Part shown: one piece after another, positions 33,987 through 45,814 of the stretch
Layout of the letters: each line of letters opens with the position of its first letter
How positions within the stretch are numbered: position 1 is the first letter of the stretch
NCBI GenBank assembly: GCA_947462335.1
Contig: OX381707.1
Span: 34,771,618-34,835,617, forward strand
Direction: 5' to 3'
From: Harmothoe impar
Lineage: Eukaryota; Annelida; Polychaeta; Phyllodocida; Polynoidae
Length of the DNA stretch: 64,000 nt
The notes under the pieces: model-generated
Seen by the model: the letters and a program-made list of their open reading frames with translations, nothing else
What the model was told of the DNA's origin: nothing
The model's database searches: none
Program-made: the position numbers and the translations under genes

Positions 33987-34027
33987 GGTTATATCATGAC
34001 TAGATCTTGCACCCTGCCTCTAACTAA

Positions 34028-34133
34028 CTGATCATTCCCGATGTGGAGGGGTTGGGCCGTGGGATCACTGCCCGAGGCCGTAGGCCGAGGGCAGTGATCC
34101 TAGGCCCAAACCCGACACTGAGGGGCTGATCAG
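34028..34133. repeat. 106-bp hairpin with GGATCACTGCCC inner stem
   Basis: Outer arms CTGATCA...GGGTTGGGCC and GGCCCAAACCC...TGATCAG, inner perfect stem GGATCACTGCCC/GGGCAGTGATCC, tip GAGGCCGTAGGCCGAG. A second hairpin with related words, CACTGGGCAGTGATC against GATCACCTGCCCAGTG, lies at 34231-34266. Confidence 0.75.
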
Positions 34134-34230
34134 GGTTCTACCAAAGCAATTTTATGATAATTTATACCATAATAATTTGGAAATAACCTTATATTGACAC
34201 AAAATTCTGTCCCACCCAAACAAAAAAAGT

Positions 34231-34266
34231 CACTGGGCAGTGATCTGTCAGATCACCTGCCCAGTG
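34231..34266. repeat. 36-bp hairpin related to 34028-34133
   Basis: CACTGGGCAGTGATC pairs with GATCACCTGCCCAGTG with one bulged base around a TGTCA loop. It shares GGGCAGTGATC with its neighbour, so the two may be ends or parts of one element. Confidence 0.65.
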
Positions 34267-34497
34267 CCTCGTTTTGGTTAACATAGGTGTCAATGGGATC
34301 ACCCTGCCCAGCTGCCCACCGCTGTGGTAGAACCATTTTTTACAACTTCATAGCACACACACACACAACACGTTGCAGAACTGCGGATGTACCGAGTACA
34401 CGTGTATAAGTTAGCTGCGCCCTCATGCTAGTTCTGTCCTCCTGAACCTTCCTGCTTAGTTTGACATTCAAGTCCAAGATCGTCCTTACACAGGGCA

Positions 34498-35295
34498 TAC
34501 CCGGGGCCCTAATCTGATATAGGCTGAGGGATGGGAGAGGGACACATTGACATACAGTACAAATGTACAAGACAGGCATTACACGGGGCCCTATCCTGAT
34601 GTAGGCTGAGGGATGGGAGAGGGACACATTGACATACAGTACAAATGTACAAGACAGGCATTACACGGGGCCCTATCCTGATGTAGGCTGAGGGATGGGA
34701 GAGGGACACATTTACATACAGTACAAGACAGGGCCTTACATGGGGCCCTATCCTAATGTAGGCTGAGGGAGGGGAGAGGAACACATTGACATACAGTACA
34801 AGACAGGCCTTACACAGGGCCCTATCCTGATGTAGGCTGAGGGAGGGGAGAGGGACACATTGACGTACAGTACAAGATAGATCTTACACAGGGCCCTATC
34901 CTGATGTAGGCTGAGGGAGGGGAGAGGGACACATTGACATACAGTACAAGACAGGCATTACACGGGGCCCTATCCTGATGTAGGCTGAGGGAGGGGAGAG
35001 GGACACATTGACATACAGTACAAGACAGGCCTTACATGGGGCCCTATCCTGATGTAGGCTGAGGGAGGGGAGAGGGACACATTGACATACAGTACAAGAC
35101 AGGCCTTACACAGGGCCCTATCCTGATGTAGGCTGAGGGAGGGGAGAGGGACACATTGACATACAGTACAATACAGGCCTTACACAGGGCCCTATCCTGA
35201 TGTAGGCTGAGGGAGGGGAGAGGGACACATTGACATACAGTACAAGATAGGCCTAACACGGGGCCCTATCTTGATGTAGGCTGAGGGAGGGGAGA
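34498..35295. repeat. 74/82-bp minisatellite, about 11 units
   Basis: Units contain GGGCCCTATCCTGATGTAGG, CTGAGGGAGGGGAGAGGGAC and ACATTGACATACAGTACAAG. The first two are 82 bp because of an extra AATGTACA-type insertion after TACAGTAC; the rest are 74 bp. Minus-strand frames (34340-34784, 35044-35259) are repeat products. Confidence 0.9.
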
Positions 35296-35804
35296 GCGAA
35301 GGGCTGCTCTCATCCATAAGTCAAGTGGCGGTCATGGAGACATCAATATGGCGGTCGATTTTAATAAGCACTTGGGATAAGACTAGGCGGCAGTAAAGAA
35401 GCCATGATGATAAGTAGTAGTGAGGACTCGGGTGATGTTATTGATCGCCGCTGGTTGCTGAGTCTGGGTCTGGAAGGACACCAGCGAAAGGACACCAGCA
35501 GGCACACGCCGGGACCCAGCGACGACGAGGACACATCGCTTTTACCCGGCAAGACTAACGTGGTAATAATACGGCTACCGACAGTCATCGGCAACAAGCG
35601 GCAGACGTGCTCAAGGTGACGCCGCCATGACAGCACACGTCTGTCAAGGTTACATGGCTAGCATTTCTTAACATGGGTCTCTATAACATGCTGCAGCAAT
35701 GCACATGTCGAGTATCACATGGCCAGTGGTACTCAACACATGGAGTGTTCACACTTGTATGAATCATATTGCTTCTATTCTAACTATATAACGATAAACT
35801 TGTT
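35296..35804. other. No gene recognised
   Basis: Overlapping 71- and 91-codon frames on opposite strands at 35361-35636 with no domain. Confidence 0.4.
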
Positions 35805-36010
35805 TGGTGTATCCTGCCATATTGGCTCCTATCTCATCCAAGCCCCACCCTGATCTCACTACTGATACAGAGTATACGATATATAACTGCCATATTGTCT
35901 ATTATCTCATCCAAGCCCTACCCTGATCTCACTATACCGTATACTTTATACCATGCTATATTGGTTTATATCTCATCCAAGCCCCACCCTGGTCTCACTA
36001 TACTATAGTA
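35805..36010. repeat. Short tandem repeat, three units of about 80 bp
   Basis: TATCTCATCCAAGCCCCACC followed by CTGATCTCACTA recurs three times with a variable TA-rich linker, and CCATATTGG or GCTATATTGG precedes each. Confidence 0.75.
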
Positions 36011-36147
36011 TAGGGACACCCTGGAACAGGTAATGTTAAGGGACACCGTCACCAGAGGTACCAGTCGTCCCTTTATAGGGGCCTAGCGCAACCTTACATG
36101 TGCCAATGCACCACATGACCTGTCTGGTGTTAGAGAAGTCTTAGTAG

Positions 36148-36400
36148 TTAGCCCTTTAGTGCAGCAGTCATTTAATGTGTTACACCGGTTGTCGTCATGA
36201 TGCATGCCTTAACGAGTCACTCGCCAGTGCTGCATTAGCTCTGATTTTATTGAACCATGAGCGTATGGGGTTGATACACTCCCGAAGAGTCAGCATGATG
36301 CATGAATGCGGCCCTATCGAGTAGACTAGCTAGGACAATTTTTACGCATCAGGACGACCCAGGGCATAACACATTGAATCACTATGCAGCCTTAACATGG
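36148..36400. mobile_element. TTAA-family MITE, full length but worn
   Basis: TTAGCCCTTTAGTGCAGC at the left and CACTATGCAGCCTTAACATGG at the right. CATGATGCATG, AACGAGTCACTCGCCAGTG and GTCAGCATGATGCATGAATG place both inner hairpins. Confidence 0.7.
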
Positions 36401-37417
36401 CTTTGATAAATATTGAAGACCTAGTAGTTAGTATAAAATCAATATGGGTTGTTTAACTGTTGGTTATCACTATCACATATAATGTCATGAATGTACAACC
36501 TAATCAATTTGGCGTATTGCTACAGAACACGTCATGTGTACACATAATGTATTATACTGCAGTAAACTGTCCATAAACTGACAGCTATAATTATATCCTA
36601 CGATATTAATATTGGCCAACACAGTGATACTCACATTAATGTCATTAGTGATGATAAGAGCACTTAGATATGGGTGTCAACATGCCGTTTACATTGTATT
36701 TTAGTACTGGAATTGTCATTTATTATTGGCCATGGCCACCCAACACAATACTTGAGTTGTCAGTGCCCGGGTATGGTTTCCAGTGGTGTGGTCTTTAACC
36801 GGGTGTTTATTGACCAAGAGCTAACGGAGGTCACAGACATCAATACAGAGATATCCAATGCATATCACATGTGGTGATAAAAGCTGACTGGATTGACCGC
36901 TCCCAAGTCCAACATCTGACAATGTACATCTGACAATTGACATATTATTCTGAGATCTTGATATATGGGTGAATTTATGGGTAATATATAAATGTGGTAA
37001 CACATTGGTATAGTAGGCAAACACATGAATTTACTTTTCCCAAAATAACAATTTTCCCTCTTTGTATGAAAACAACATATACTTGGCATTGTAATACGGC
37101 GTGAATATTTCCACACTGACAATGGGCTGGGGGGGGGGGGGGGTTGTCAGATGAAAACAAGGCGTGCTATGGATGTGTCAGGACATAACACTATTGACAT
37201 TGGCGCCGCGCCAATAATCGATACATAGCTGACAGGTACACCACGTGAACCATACTTACAGGTAGAACTGATATCCTGTATTATTACACTCTAGATCTAT
37301 GCGACAGCCTGCCAAAAGGGTTATTTGTGCACCCTGCACAAAGGTCCCTTTCTGCAGATCATGCTACATCTGAACACATGCTTGTGTGTATATGACTGTG
37401 CTCCACCCTGTGTGACC
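36401..37417. other. No gene recognised
   Basis: Three overlapping minus frames of 60-85 codons (36821-37160) without domains. G15 at 37129-37143. Confidence 0.4.
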
Positions 37418-37623
37418 GCTTATCACTTTAATGTGCTTTGCCCTTGGTCATCATGATGCATGAATGCAGCCCCGGTGAGTAACTCGCTGGGTGCTACATT
37501 CCTGCATCATGGCGACCCTCCGCGGGTGAATAGTATAAACCCCATAGGTTGAATGCAGCACTGGCGAGCTACTCGAGTAAGGGCACACAAAATTAAAGGC
37601 ATATGCGACCCTTAAAGGGTTAA
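37418..37623. mobile_element. TTAA MITE, left end lost
   Basis: Right end is ATATGCGACCCTTAAAGGGTTAA. Both inner hairpins remain (GATGCATGAATGCAGCCCCGG; GAATGCAGCACTGGCGAG). The left outer repeat is reduced to CACTTTAATGTGCTTTGCCC. Confidence 0.75.
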
Positions 37624-39429
37624 GTTAATACAGCCTGTATGTGAACTAGCTATACTACATCTCATTATTAACTATTATAGAATCATGTAGCGGAATGTAG
37701 ACCAGCGCACCCTTGGACCACCCAGAATCTCCCCATCCCCATCAACATCAATAATCGATAGGACACTTGATATGCTGCACTAGGTCAGTTCTGTAACGTG
37801 CAGGGCTGACAGATTAGGCTCTTACTGCCAGTTTATGGTCGGTGAACTGTGCTCTTATATAAAGGATGACTCCGTATTATGCCATGCACTAGAATGTACC
37901 GATCGCACCGCTGATTATTAGCTAATTAACGCATCGCTCTATCGACGTATGTGTCCTTATGTCAGTAGCCGTATTGTTAAATACAACCCCACCCCGTTCA
38001 TACTACAGTATCCATACCCCGATACTGAACGTGGGGTTTCATAGGGGAACTAAATACGAAAAGGAAAATATGTCATAAATAATACATCCATGACTTATAG
38101 AGTACCCGGGATATGTTTTTTTTTGGTTGAAGGACTCTTAGCCATATTCAGCCCTTCAAGGGCCCTGCCTATAACACCATACATTTTATAGAGTACCTGG
38201 AGCTCAAGCCTTGAAACTGTTAAGACCCTAGCACAATATCATCTCCAGCAACAATATCCACTATACCGCCAACACCGTTAAAACTACTTGTCGGTAATAC
38301 AAGGGGGTAATACCCAGGCCTACCTGACTACTAATCCCCCTCCTCCCCTGCAGTGCAAAGGGAACCCCCCACAGTCTCCCACATCCAGTCGGCACCCCAC
38401 GTGGTGAGTGCCTCACCAAACTCTGGCATGTCGTGAGATAAACCTCATCGATGCCACTAATCGATGACCTAGAGGGGCATCCTTTTGATGTTGGGGCCAA
38501 CTTTGCCGGGAAGGACTATGGTCTGGGCATAGTGAGGCGAAGAAGGGGGACGTGGGAGGAGGAGGGTGGATTGGCAATGTAACGGCTATTGACTACATCC
38601 GCTGGCTGGTGCTACCAGTGCAGTGGTGGTGGTGGTGGTTGGTTGGTGGTAGGTGGTGGTAGGTGGGTGTGCAGGTACTGGAGGAGGCCTGGAGAAGGTG
38701 GGCTGAGGCTGCCCAGACCCAGGATGTTGGCGCATTAATGAGGTGTAACCACGTTAATTGTTAATCCAATAATGTAAGACTTGGTAAGATGTAGGCCTAG
38801 AGGCTGCATACTATAGGGAAACTGTGGATATGAAGCAGAACATAGCTATGATCGGATACACTTTTCTTTCTATATTTTTCTCCAGTTCTTTTTTAAAAGC
38901 ATTTTGGTCAACAATATTTTAAAATGTAAAATTTTGAAAATGTTATGGTCGGCCCCGTTTTGCTAGGCAAGTTAGGGTGACCAGAAACGGATATTTCTTT
39001 AGGCCTGAAGGGGTGTAGATGGGGCCTATGGTGTTTATGTCCAATTTATCCATCTAATGTCATGTTTTTTTTAATATACATGTACTAGTATTCGTGTGAC
39101 AATGGCCCCATGCCCTACCCACACTAGATACCTGCAGCCCCGACTATTGCCTGTGATGCTGAGAGACTGTATGGCTGCTCAGGACTGCTCCCACCTACTG
39201 GAGGAGGTCAGCCTACTGGCCTAGGTGAGCTGTCAGCTCCACTGGTCACCTGCCTGCTGGACAGGTGGCTTCACCCTGGAGGAGGGACGGGCCGGGTATC
39301 AGCTACACCCGCACACGTGTCCCCCTGTCACCACCTGACCGACGCTACACGGATCACGTGACATGAGCTGGAGGAGGGGAGGTGTAGGGGGGGGGGGGGG
39401 TACGACTTAATATCCCCTCCACGGTCTGA
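37624..39429. other. No gene recognised
   Basis: GGTGGT/GGTAGG low-complexity DNA at about 38620-38680, G14 at 39387-39400, otherwise single-copy. A 79-codon minus frame (38261-38500) has no domain. Confidence 0.4.
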
Positions 39430-39580
39430 TGCTAGGCGCCTAGCGGAATACATTTTAGGCCGATGAGATGATTCCCCGGCCTTCATTGCGGAATTCTTAG
39501 GGTGTAGCTGGTACCCATCATGACAACTGTTATCAGTGCCTATCACGCCAGTACTAGATCAAATAATGGCCGCCCACATT
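39430..39580. repeat. Dispersed repeat shared with 3290-3460
   Basis: Second member of the family with TATCAGTGCCTATC and AATAATGGCCGC. Its counterpart in the downstream duplicate, if any, would fall in the N gap. Confidence 0.5.
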
Positions 39581-40439
39581 AGAGGTCCCGCTAGTCAGGA
39601 ATACCGGGCACCCCGACCTCCAAGTATCTCCTACCCGTTCCAAAAGGTTATGACATTCACCATTGAGATATACAGCGCACTGTGAATAATGTGTGACGGG
39701 GCCAGATATTCTAAGAATGGCAGTCCTATAGGATAGAGCAGACGTGGGGACCTTGGCAATTCCTCTGTAAGCCCTTGAAACATTCCCTTACACCGGCCGG
39801 GTACTGGCTGGAAGGGGATCAGTCGGTAATCGGCCTAGGATGATCCTCAGCTGACTGATGCATGTGGGGGAGGGGTCTGGTCTGGATTTAGTAAGTGGGG
39901 GTTACAGATTGACTTGTGGGTATATTGTTGGGTGGAGGTTTTGGGGTGGTGGGTATTGGTCAATCAGGTTAAACGTTAGTGGTGGGAGTGGGTCATATTG
40001 AGATTAGAGGCAGGATTGAGTTTGACCCGAGTGTCCCTCTGTAAGATTCTGCTGTGGGGTTTACGTCTGTGTGCAGTGATAGGGAGAAGGGGGGGGGGGG
40101 TAGCTGAGATAATCCAGGCCTCATCTTACAGTCCTAGTTAATCTTCCTCCAGCCCTGCCTCATCCCCATCAGGTGGTCCTGATTGTATCCTACCCCCCTT
40201 CCCCCACCCCCGCCCATTCATTAACCATTCAGGCACCACAGCCCTACCCCTCCTCCTACAGACCCCACCAGCGTCCAGGCTACCCCATCATTACTATAGA
40301 ACCACCATCAAAGGCCCCCAGGGCGCTACCAATTTTCTCCCAAAAAGTAACACCTAAGTGGAGAAAAAACACACAAACCAATGTTTCCGAAATCCCCACG
40401 CAAAAAGAGCTTAAAAGCAATGTTAAAACATAGAAATTA

Positions 40440-40870
40440 TTATGGAACGTGATCGCGCCATTAATTCCATTCTGGCTTAGTTTTTTTACGCTAATTACCC
40501 CGAACCTAAGGCTATTTAATAAGAGAGGTGGAATAAAACCCTGATGTCACTATAGTGCGTCCTCATCAAGGCCTATTTACATAGCATTTTAAATGTGATG
40601 AAATACATGGTCAGCCGACGGAACTTAAGTCCAAGACCGGGGCCCTGGCTTTCAAAAGTGTCAATTATTTCACAATGGAAAGACTGGAATAATTGACATG
40701 TCTCCGCGTGGTTCATATCGACTGGCGCTACCCGTTTTATTAAGGGACAGCGCAGGAGCCTGCTCCCCCGCAGGGCAACCAGTATGGTATTGCGTCCAAT
40801 ATTTCCTCTGCCGTGGGGCGTTGGGGCTCCTAAAGGAGGGAGCTCTCCTTAAGAATGCAGTGTGTGGAGA
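40440..40870. promoter_or_regulatory. Candidate conserved non-coding block
   Basis: About 430 bp differing from 55500-55926 at only a handful of bases. It holds AT cores such as GCGCCATTAATTCCATTCTG and GCTAATTACC, and an inverted pair TGTCAATTATTTC (40659-40671) / GGAATAATTGACA (40686-40698) with homeodomain-type cores in opposite orientation. Low change plus this composition suggests regulatory DNA, but two copies alone cannot prove constraint. Confidence 0.3.
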
Positions 40871-41179
40871 GGATTAGGTATACGGTGCTATAGGTGGGGT
40901 TATGGGGTGCCCCCCCCCCCACACCCCCTATCCTCTATACCTGACCACCTCCCCATGTGCAGGAGAGAGGGAGATCAAACTCTACACCATACCTCCCTAC
41001 CCACAGGCCAGCACAGCTCCTCCGACTTAAAGCGTCATTCTCATTAAAACTCCACCACCATCCATTAATTAGAATTTAGACATGGTGCCGTGTGTGTGCG
41101 GGGGCGTGGGTTGTTTTGTTTGGGGTTGTAAACAAGACCTTGATGAGGGGTATTTGTTTGTTAAAACGGTCAGAACCTG

Positions 41180-41490
41180 GGACAAATATACAGTAGAAAG
41201 GTAGATATAAGTGGGGTGTGTATAGGTATACGCACAAAAGAACAGCACGTATAAAGGCTATACAATATATACAATATATATTATGATAATAATGTATACC
41301 CTTATACCTACTGTACGTTAAAACAGTAGGTATAAGGGGTATATAATATATTATACCTGCCGTTCTACTGTACCTATTACATCTACTAGTATACACATCC
41401 CTTATATCTAGAGTAGGACAGTAGGTATAATGGGGGTATAGGTAGTGTAGAACACTATGTATAAAGGGTGTATACAGTATAAGGGGTTTG
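41180..41490. repeat. AT-rich internally repetitive segment
   Basis: GGTATAAGGGGTATA-like words and their complements recur. CTTATACCTACTGT (41301-41314) and ACAGTAGGTATAAG (41323-41336) form a perfect 14-bp inverted pair. The copy-2 equivalent (about 56250-56550) differs by several small indels. Minus-strand frames here are repeat-derived. Confidence 0.65.
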
Positions 41491-41784
41491 GGGTAGGGTG
41501 TAACAGCAGGAGGAGGGGGAAGGGCCTTGAGCCAGGAGGGGTGGCAGCAGGGAGAGAAGTGGTAGCCATGATTAGGCGGTGTGTTGTGGCAAGGGCTGGC
41601 GGGGATGGACCATCTTTCATATTACTGTCTCACCGCTCCGTGATCCATCCCAGGTCTGTGCTGCCTCATACCCAACCAACAACTAGGCCCAACAAATCGC
41701 ATGTTTCCAGTCACCCAACCCTATCCTCTGGGGGGGGGGGGGGGGGGGGCATCTTCATCTCTTTTTTTAGTCATTTTTTTAAAG

Positions 41785-42259
41785 TTAAAGCGGCTGGTGC
41801 ACCCAGCCTTTACTGTTGCTAACGGCGTGGCCACTAGCAGGCCTTATATAATCAAGAAACCAAGCTCCTCCAGGCCTGGTCCAGACTTTCCCCTTCCTCC
41901 AGGGTTGTCTCCTCCCCCATCCACCATTTCTTGGCTGTTTTGTTGGCTATATGTGTTAAATCATAACATTACATAATATAGACACATTATAATCTGTCCA
42001 TCTCTTTGTAGATGTAACCCACCCACTCCTTATGACACCTCCTCACAGCAGGAGGTCTGAGCTGCTCCCAAGGATTTTGGGGGCAGATACCACCTGCTGT
42101 GACCCCTGCTGAGCAGAATAATTGTAGATACCTTTCATCTTCTGCCTGGACTTTGACCTAAGATTATGTAACCCATCATAACCTTAGTACCTGAATCACC
42201 CACAAGAGGGGGTGTCAATGTGAGCAGCACTAGCGACTTGGGTGCACCAGCACCTTTAA
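41785..42259. mobile_element. 475-bp transposon insertion present only in copy 1
   Basis: Ends TTAAAGCGGCTGGTGCACCCA (41785-41805) and TGGGTGCACCAGCACCTTTAA (42239-42259) are inverted repeats with 2 mismatches in 21. At the matching place in copy 2 (near 56830-56845) the sequence passes directly from TTTTTTTAAAGT to the shared A-rich stretch, so copy 2 is the empty site. AAGTTAAA occurs at both edges, and TTAA lies at both ends. The target duplication is therefore ambiguous (TTAA, or an 8-9-base AAGTTAAA). It has no convincing coding capacity (frames below 120 codons, no domain), so it is a non-autonomous element. Confidence 0.85.
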
Positions 42260-42289
42260 AAGTTAAAAACAAAACACAAAAAAAACTAG

Positions 42290-43414
42290 AACCGAAGAAG
42301 GGTGCGAACCTACCTAGCTTTTTTCAACATGTTACCAGAATCCCCCCGCCCCCATTTGGGCAAGTGCCTTAAACAACAAAGCTTGCTATGCCTACAGGAT
42401 AGCACATTTATAATACAGACCCATTAATAAATTCTGTCTCTTGATACAAATTCCCAATATGATCTCTCTCATGCGCTTTCAATAAATAGAGCGAAAGGAG
42501 AATACTCATGTTATTTCTTTTTTTACCCTATCTAATCCCCTTCCTATCGCCATATTGCTTAAGTCAGAGAGTACACAGAGAGGGGGCATGCTTTGGCCGT
42601 GGCAGCACACAGAGGCGTCGTGTGAGGAGGGCGGACGTGTGGGAGGGTAAAGGAGCCACTCTGAGCACCTCACAAGTTCAAACAGACTGAGCACTCTGCT
42701 AGTGCCTAGTCATCACCTCACTTTCAACAAGCCAAGCTGCCTCCAAACCAGGACCACCCTTCTACTCTAAGTCTCAGAGGCTGCACACTCAACCCCCTGT
42801 CTATTCTGTCCTGAGAGGAGGGCTGGTGCCACCTGTGGCGGTCAATTACCTCTCTGTACTTATACAGCCATCCTTATCCATAGGTGGATAATGTATTTTA
42901 ATTCATGTGACTGGGTTGATTCAAGGCCCGAGTATCTGCTTGGAGATTGATGTATTACTAAAGATTTGAATCCCTCAGAGAGGCTTTCTGATCACTCCTC
43001 TGCTATAGAATGCCCTCTGTCGTCTTGCACTCATAAGTCCTAGTTTGCTTGCCTTGTAAACATGTCACCACTACAATACCTGTTTCCTGCACACGTGTTC
43101 CAGATGTTATACAGTATCAGCATACAGCCAAATAATACTATCAACTTGGGGCGATAGGCTATATATACCCACATGTATCTATAGCTTCTTTTGAGTGTAC
43201 AGAAGCTAGGGGTAGCACTTACTAGTAACTTTGATGTCTTGGCAGGGAGTAGAGTATACAACCCGCCCCAAGGAAAGCAAGGCATACACACATGACTGAA
43301 GACAGCCTCTAAATGAGCAGCTCACTTGGCTTCCCGGGAGTCGTTATCACCTCGGGAGTGGGTAGGATTGCTTTTGAGGAAGACGGACATATTACCTAAA
43401 GTGGAGCTGAACAG
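42290..43414. other. No gene recognised (copy 1)
   Basis: Short frames only. Sequence around 42541-42860 is almost unchanged in copy 2. GAGCAGCTC at 43315-43323. Confidence 0.4.
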
Positions 43415-43646
43415 TTAGCCCTTTAAGGACAGCACAAAACTTAAATACTTCAATAAACAGTGTAAGAGGCCAGTGCTGCATTCACCCATCATGACGAACC
43501 TTCAGGCGTGTGCATGTACCAACCCCATAGGGTCAGCATGATGTTTGAATGCAGCACTGGCGAGTTATTCGCCGAGGCTGCATTCATGCATTATGACGAC
43601 AAAGGGCATAATTTATTAAAGCACTAGGCGGCCCTTACAGGGTTAG
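43415..43646. mobile_element. TTAA-family MITE with TTAG flanks (copy 1)
   Basis: TTAG at 43415-43418 then CCCTTTAAGGACAGC. The right end is GCGGCCCTTACAGGG then TTAG at 43643-43646. The right inner hairpin (GGCGAGTTATTCGCCGAGGC) is intact and the left shortened. Present at the same place in copy 2 (57992-58223), so it predates the duplication or allele split. Confidence 0.85.
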
Positions 43647-43799
43647 GGTAGCATTTATTGATGTAGGGAGTGGCTCTGGTGAGCAGCTCACTGTAAATGG
43701 TATCACTGCGGCACAGGCAGCCCCTCAGACGTCATAAGTAGGTCACACTAATATCAACACACAAGTGGTTCAAGACAGGGGGGGGGGGGAGTAACACTA

Positions 43800-43890
43800 G
43801 TTTAAACCACAGCGGAGGGGTAAGACAAAGGAGGTCGCACCTTGGTTATTCCGCATACCCTGACATAACCTTACTGCTGTGGTTTAAAAC
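43800..43890. repeat. Hairpin with GTTTAAACCACAGC arms
   Basis: GTTTAAACCACAGC (43800-43813) pairs with GCTGTGGTTTAAAAC (43876-43890). Copy 2 has it at 58377-58467. Confidence 0.7.
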
Positions 43891-43907
43891 AGATACAAGT
43901 AGACAGT

Positions 43908-44021
43908 GGTTATGAAAAGGGGAGTAGGATTAACCACAGCAAACCGGTAGGGCGACTTAGGCTTCGCCTTCGTCTGCCCCCACCAGGCTGCTGTGGTTAC
44001 TTCTATTTACCTTTCATAACC
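43908..44021. repeat. Hairpin with GGTTATGAAAAGG and TAACCACAGC arms
   Basis: GGTTATGAAAAGG pairs with CCTTTCATAACC at the outside, TAACCACAGC (43931-43940) with GCTGTGGTTA (43990-43999) inside. The core contains GACTTAGGCTTCGCC. It shares AACCACAGC with the preceding hairpin, so the two may be one composite element. Copy 2 is at 58479-58591. Confidence 0.7.
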
Positions 44022-44500
44022 TTAGTCTATCTGTTACATAACCATGTTAAAACGGTTATACAACCATATGACGTTCTATTATCAACATCCTAGTGTATTG
44101 ATCGCATGGTGACCTCGCCCTCCCTTTGGCACTCGCTTATCCTTAACCTAAAAGCACGGGATAATATAAATCCTGAAGCGCCCAAGCCTAGTACGGCACT
44201 TCCCAAGCTAACCAGACCACCATACACTACTGGGGTGTTTATAATAAAGCGTTATATTTGGTTTTATCGAGAATACCAAAAAACATAGGTCAATCTCAGT
44301 TAACACAAACTGCCCCAGTGCTTGTTGCAGGGCAACTTTATTGGAATCTCTATTGTCGATAAATACAGCCATCTCTCGTCTGAGATGAGCTATATGTAGT
44401 TGATGAGCCATAACTGACCTGGGACTGAGTACGGTTTGATGTGGCATACAGGGATATTCACAGATGTTAGAGCACAGCGCTATTACTCCTCCTCGGCAAC

Positions 44501-44746
44501 CTAACCATTTAAGGGACGCATAGTGCTTATTGTACTTGGTTGACATTATGCACAAAAGTAGTCCTGGCCAGTAACTCGCCAGTGCTGCATTCATGAATTG
44601 GTTGATGCACTTCTGAAGTATTGGCATGATGCATAAATGCAACACTGGAGAGTAAGTTAATCACTAGGGCTATAATCATGTACCATACCGAGCAAGGGCA
44701 TAGTGCACATAGTAAAGCACCATGCGACCCATCCTCAAAGGGGTAA
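44501..44746. mobile_element. TTAA MITE, worn (copy 1)
   Basis: CTAACCATTTAAGGGACGCATAG at the left, ATGCGACCC...CAAAGGGGTAAC at the right. Inner GTAACTCGCCAGTGCTGCATTC is clear. Flanks no longer match. Confidence 0.75.
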
Positions 44747-45706
44747 CTCAAATGTTAGTATTTATAGCCCAAGGTCCTAAACTGAGCTGAGCAGCTCGGA
44801 GTAGCTCATAAACCGCTGCGAGCTGCTCACCCACCTTAAACCGGCCAGTGTTTTTACACACACCCCAAGGTGCAATAGCTGACGAGGGCCGGCGGGCGGA
44901 AAGGTTGGGAAGGTTAGACCCCAGCGCAGCAGAGCTTTATTTGTATTCTTCACCACCACTCGCGATCCAATCCCAGTTGAACCTATCACCCCATAAAGAA
45001 TTTCTTCTCTGATAGGCCTGGGTGTCCCCTAGCCCCTCCTCATCTCCCCGGCCGTATGGCATCGTTATATCACGGCAAAAGAGCAGGCACCGGCCGGCCA
45101 TGGTCGCCTGAGGGACGCATTTGTTTATTACTACCTCCACCCGCTAGAGATCCATATTGCTAGTAATTATAAATTGATTTATGAACATCATGCTCCACTT
45201 ATTTTTTACTAAGCCTTTCTTCTCCTTTCCAGTGTTTAGCGGAAGACATGTTGCCCATGGGCTTGAGGGTGGGCGGCTGTAAGCATATTATTAACGAGCG
45301 TGGGAAGAGTGATGTTATCAATACCAAAGATGTATATATGTGTGTGTGGAGGGGAGGGGTGTAAGAATTAAGCCTGAGATATTGATTGGTACTACATGGA
45401 CACATGCCACTTAGCGAATGTCTAATTCGGAAAGTTCATGTAACATGCTTCTAGTGTAGGTCAAGGGCATGAGTCGAGGACACAATAAATCACCAATTAA
45501 ATCCACCCTCACCTGCCCCCATCTCCCCCAAACGCATATTAAGAGTGCATTAAAACCCGTCAATACACTTAACCCCCATCCCCCCTCACCCCCTCAACCA
45601 AGGCCCCACAAAGTAGGTGTGGTGGGGTAGTGGTTACTGCCAATCTGGTCATCAAGCATAACTTACACTCGGCGTATGTGTATGGGGGCGGGGAGAGTGT
45701 ATCATG
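44747..45706. other. No gene recognised (copy 1)
   Basis: GAGCAGCTC at 44789 and GAGCTGCTC at 44820. Minus frames of 67-70 codons (44777-45140) persist in copy 2 with a frameshift-like change in one of them, so coding is unlikely. Confidence 0.4.
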
Positions 45707-45814
45707 GGTCAGCATGATGCTTGAATGCAGCACTGGCGGGTCACTCACCAGGGCTGCATTCATGCATCATGCCGACCAATCCCATATCACATTAAAGCAC
45801 TCTGCAGCCCCTGA
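45707..45814. mobile_element. TTAA MITE, right half only (copy 1)
   Basis: GGTCAGCATGATGCTTGAAT, GCAGCACTGGCGGGTCACTC and CATTAAAGCACTCTGCAGCCC correspond to the right arm. No left half. Confidence 0.75.

Noticed and set aside
42290..42325. Box-B-like GGTTCGCACCC on the minus strand as a tRNA or tRNA-derived SINE
   Set aside because: The invariant A after TTCG is missing and no box A lies upstream.
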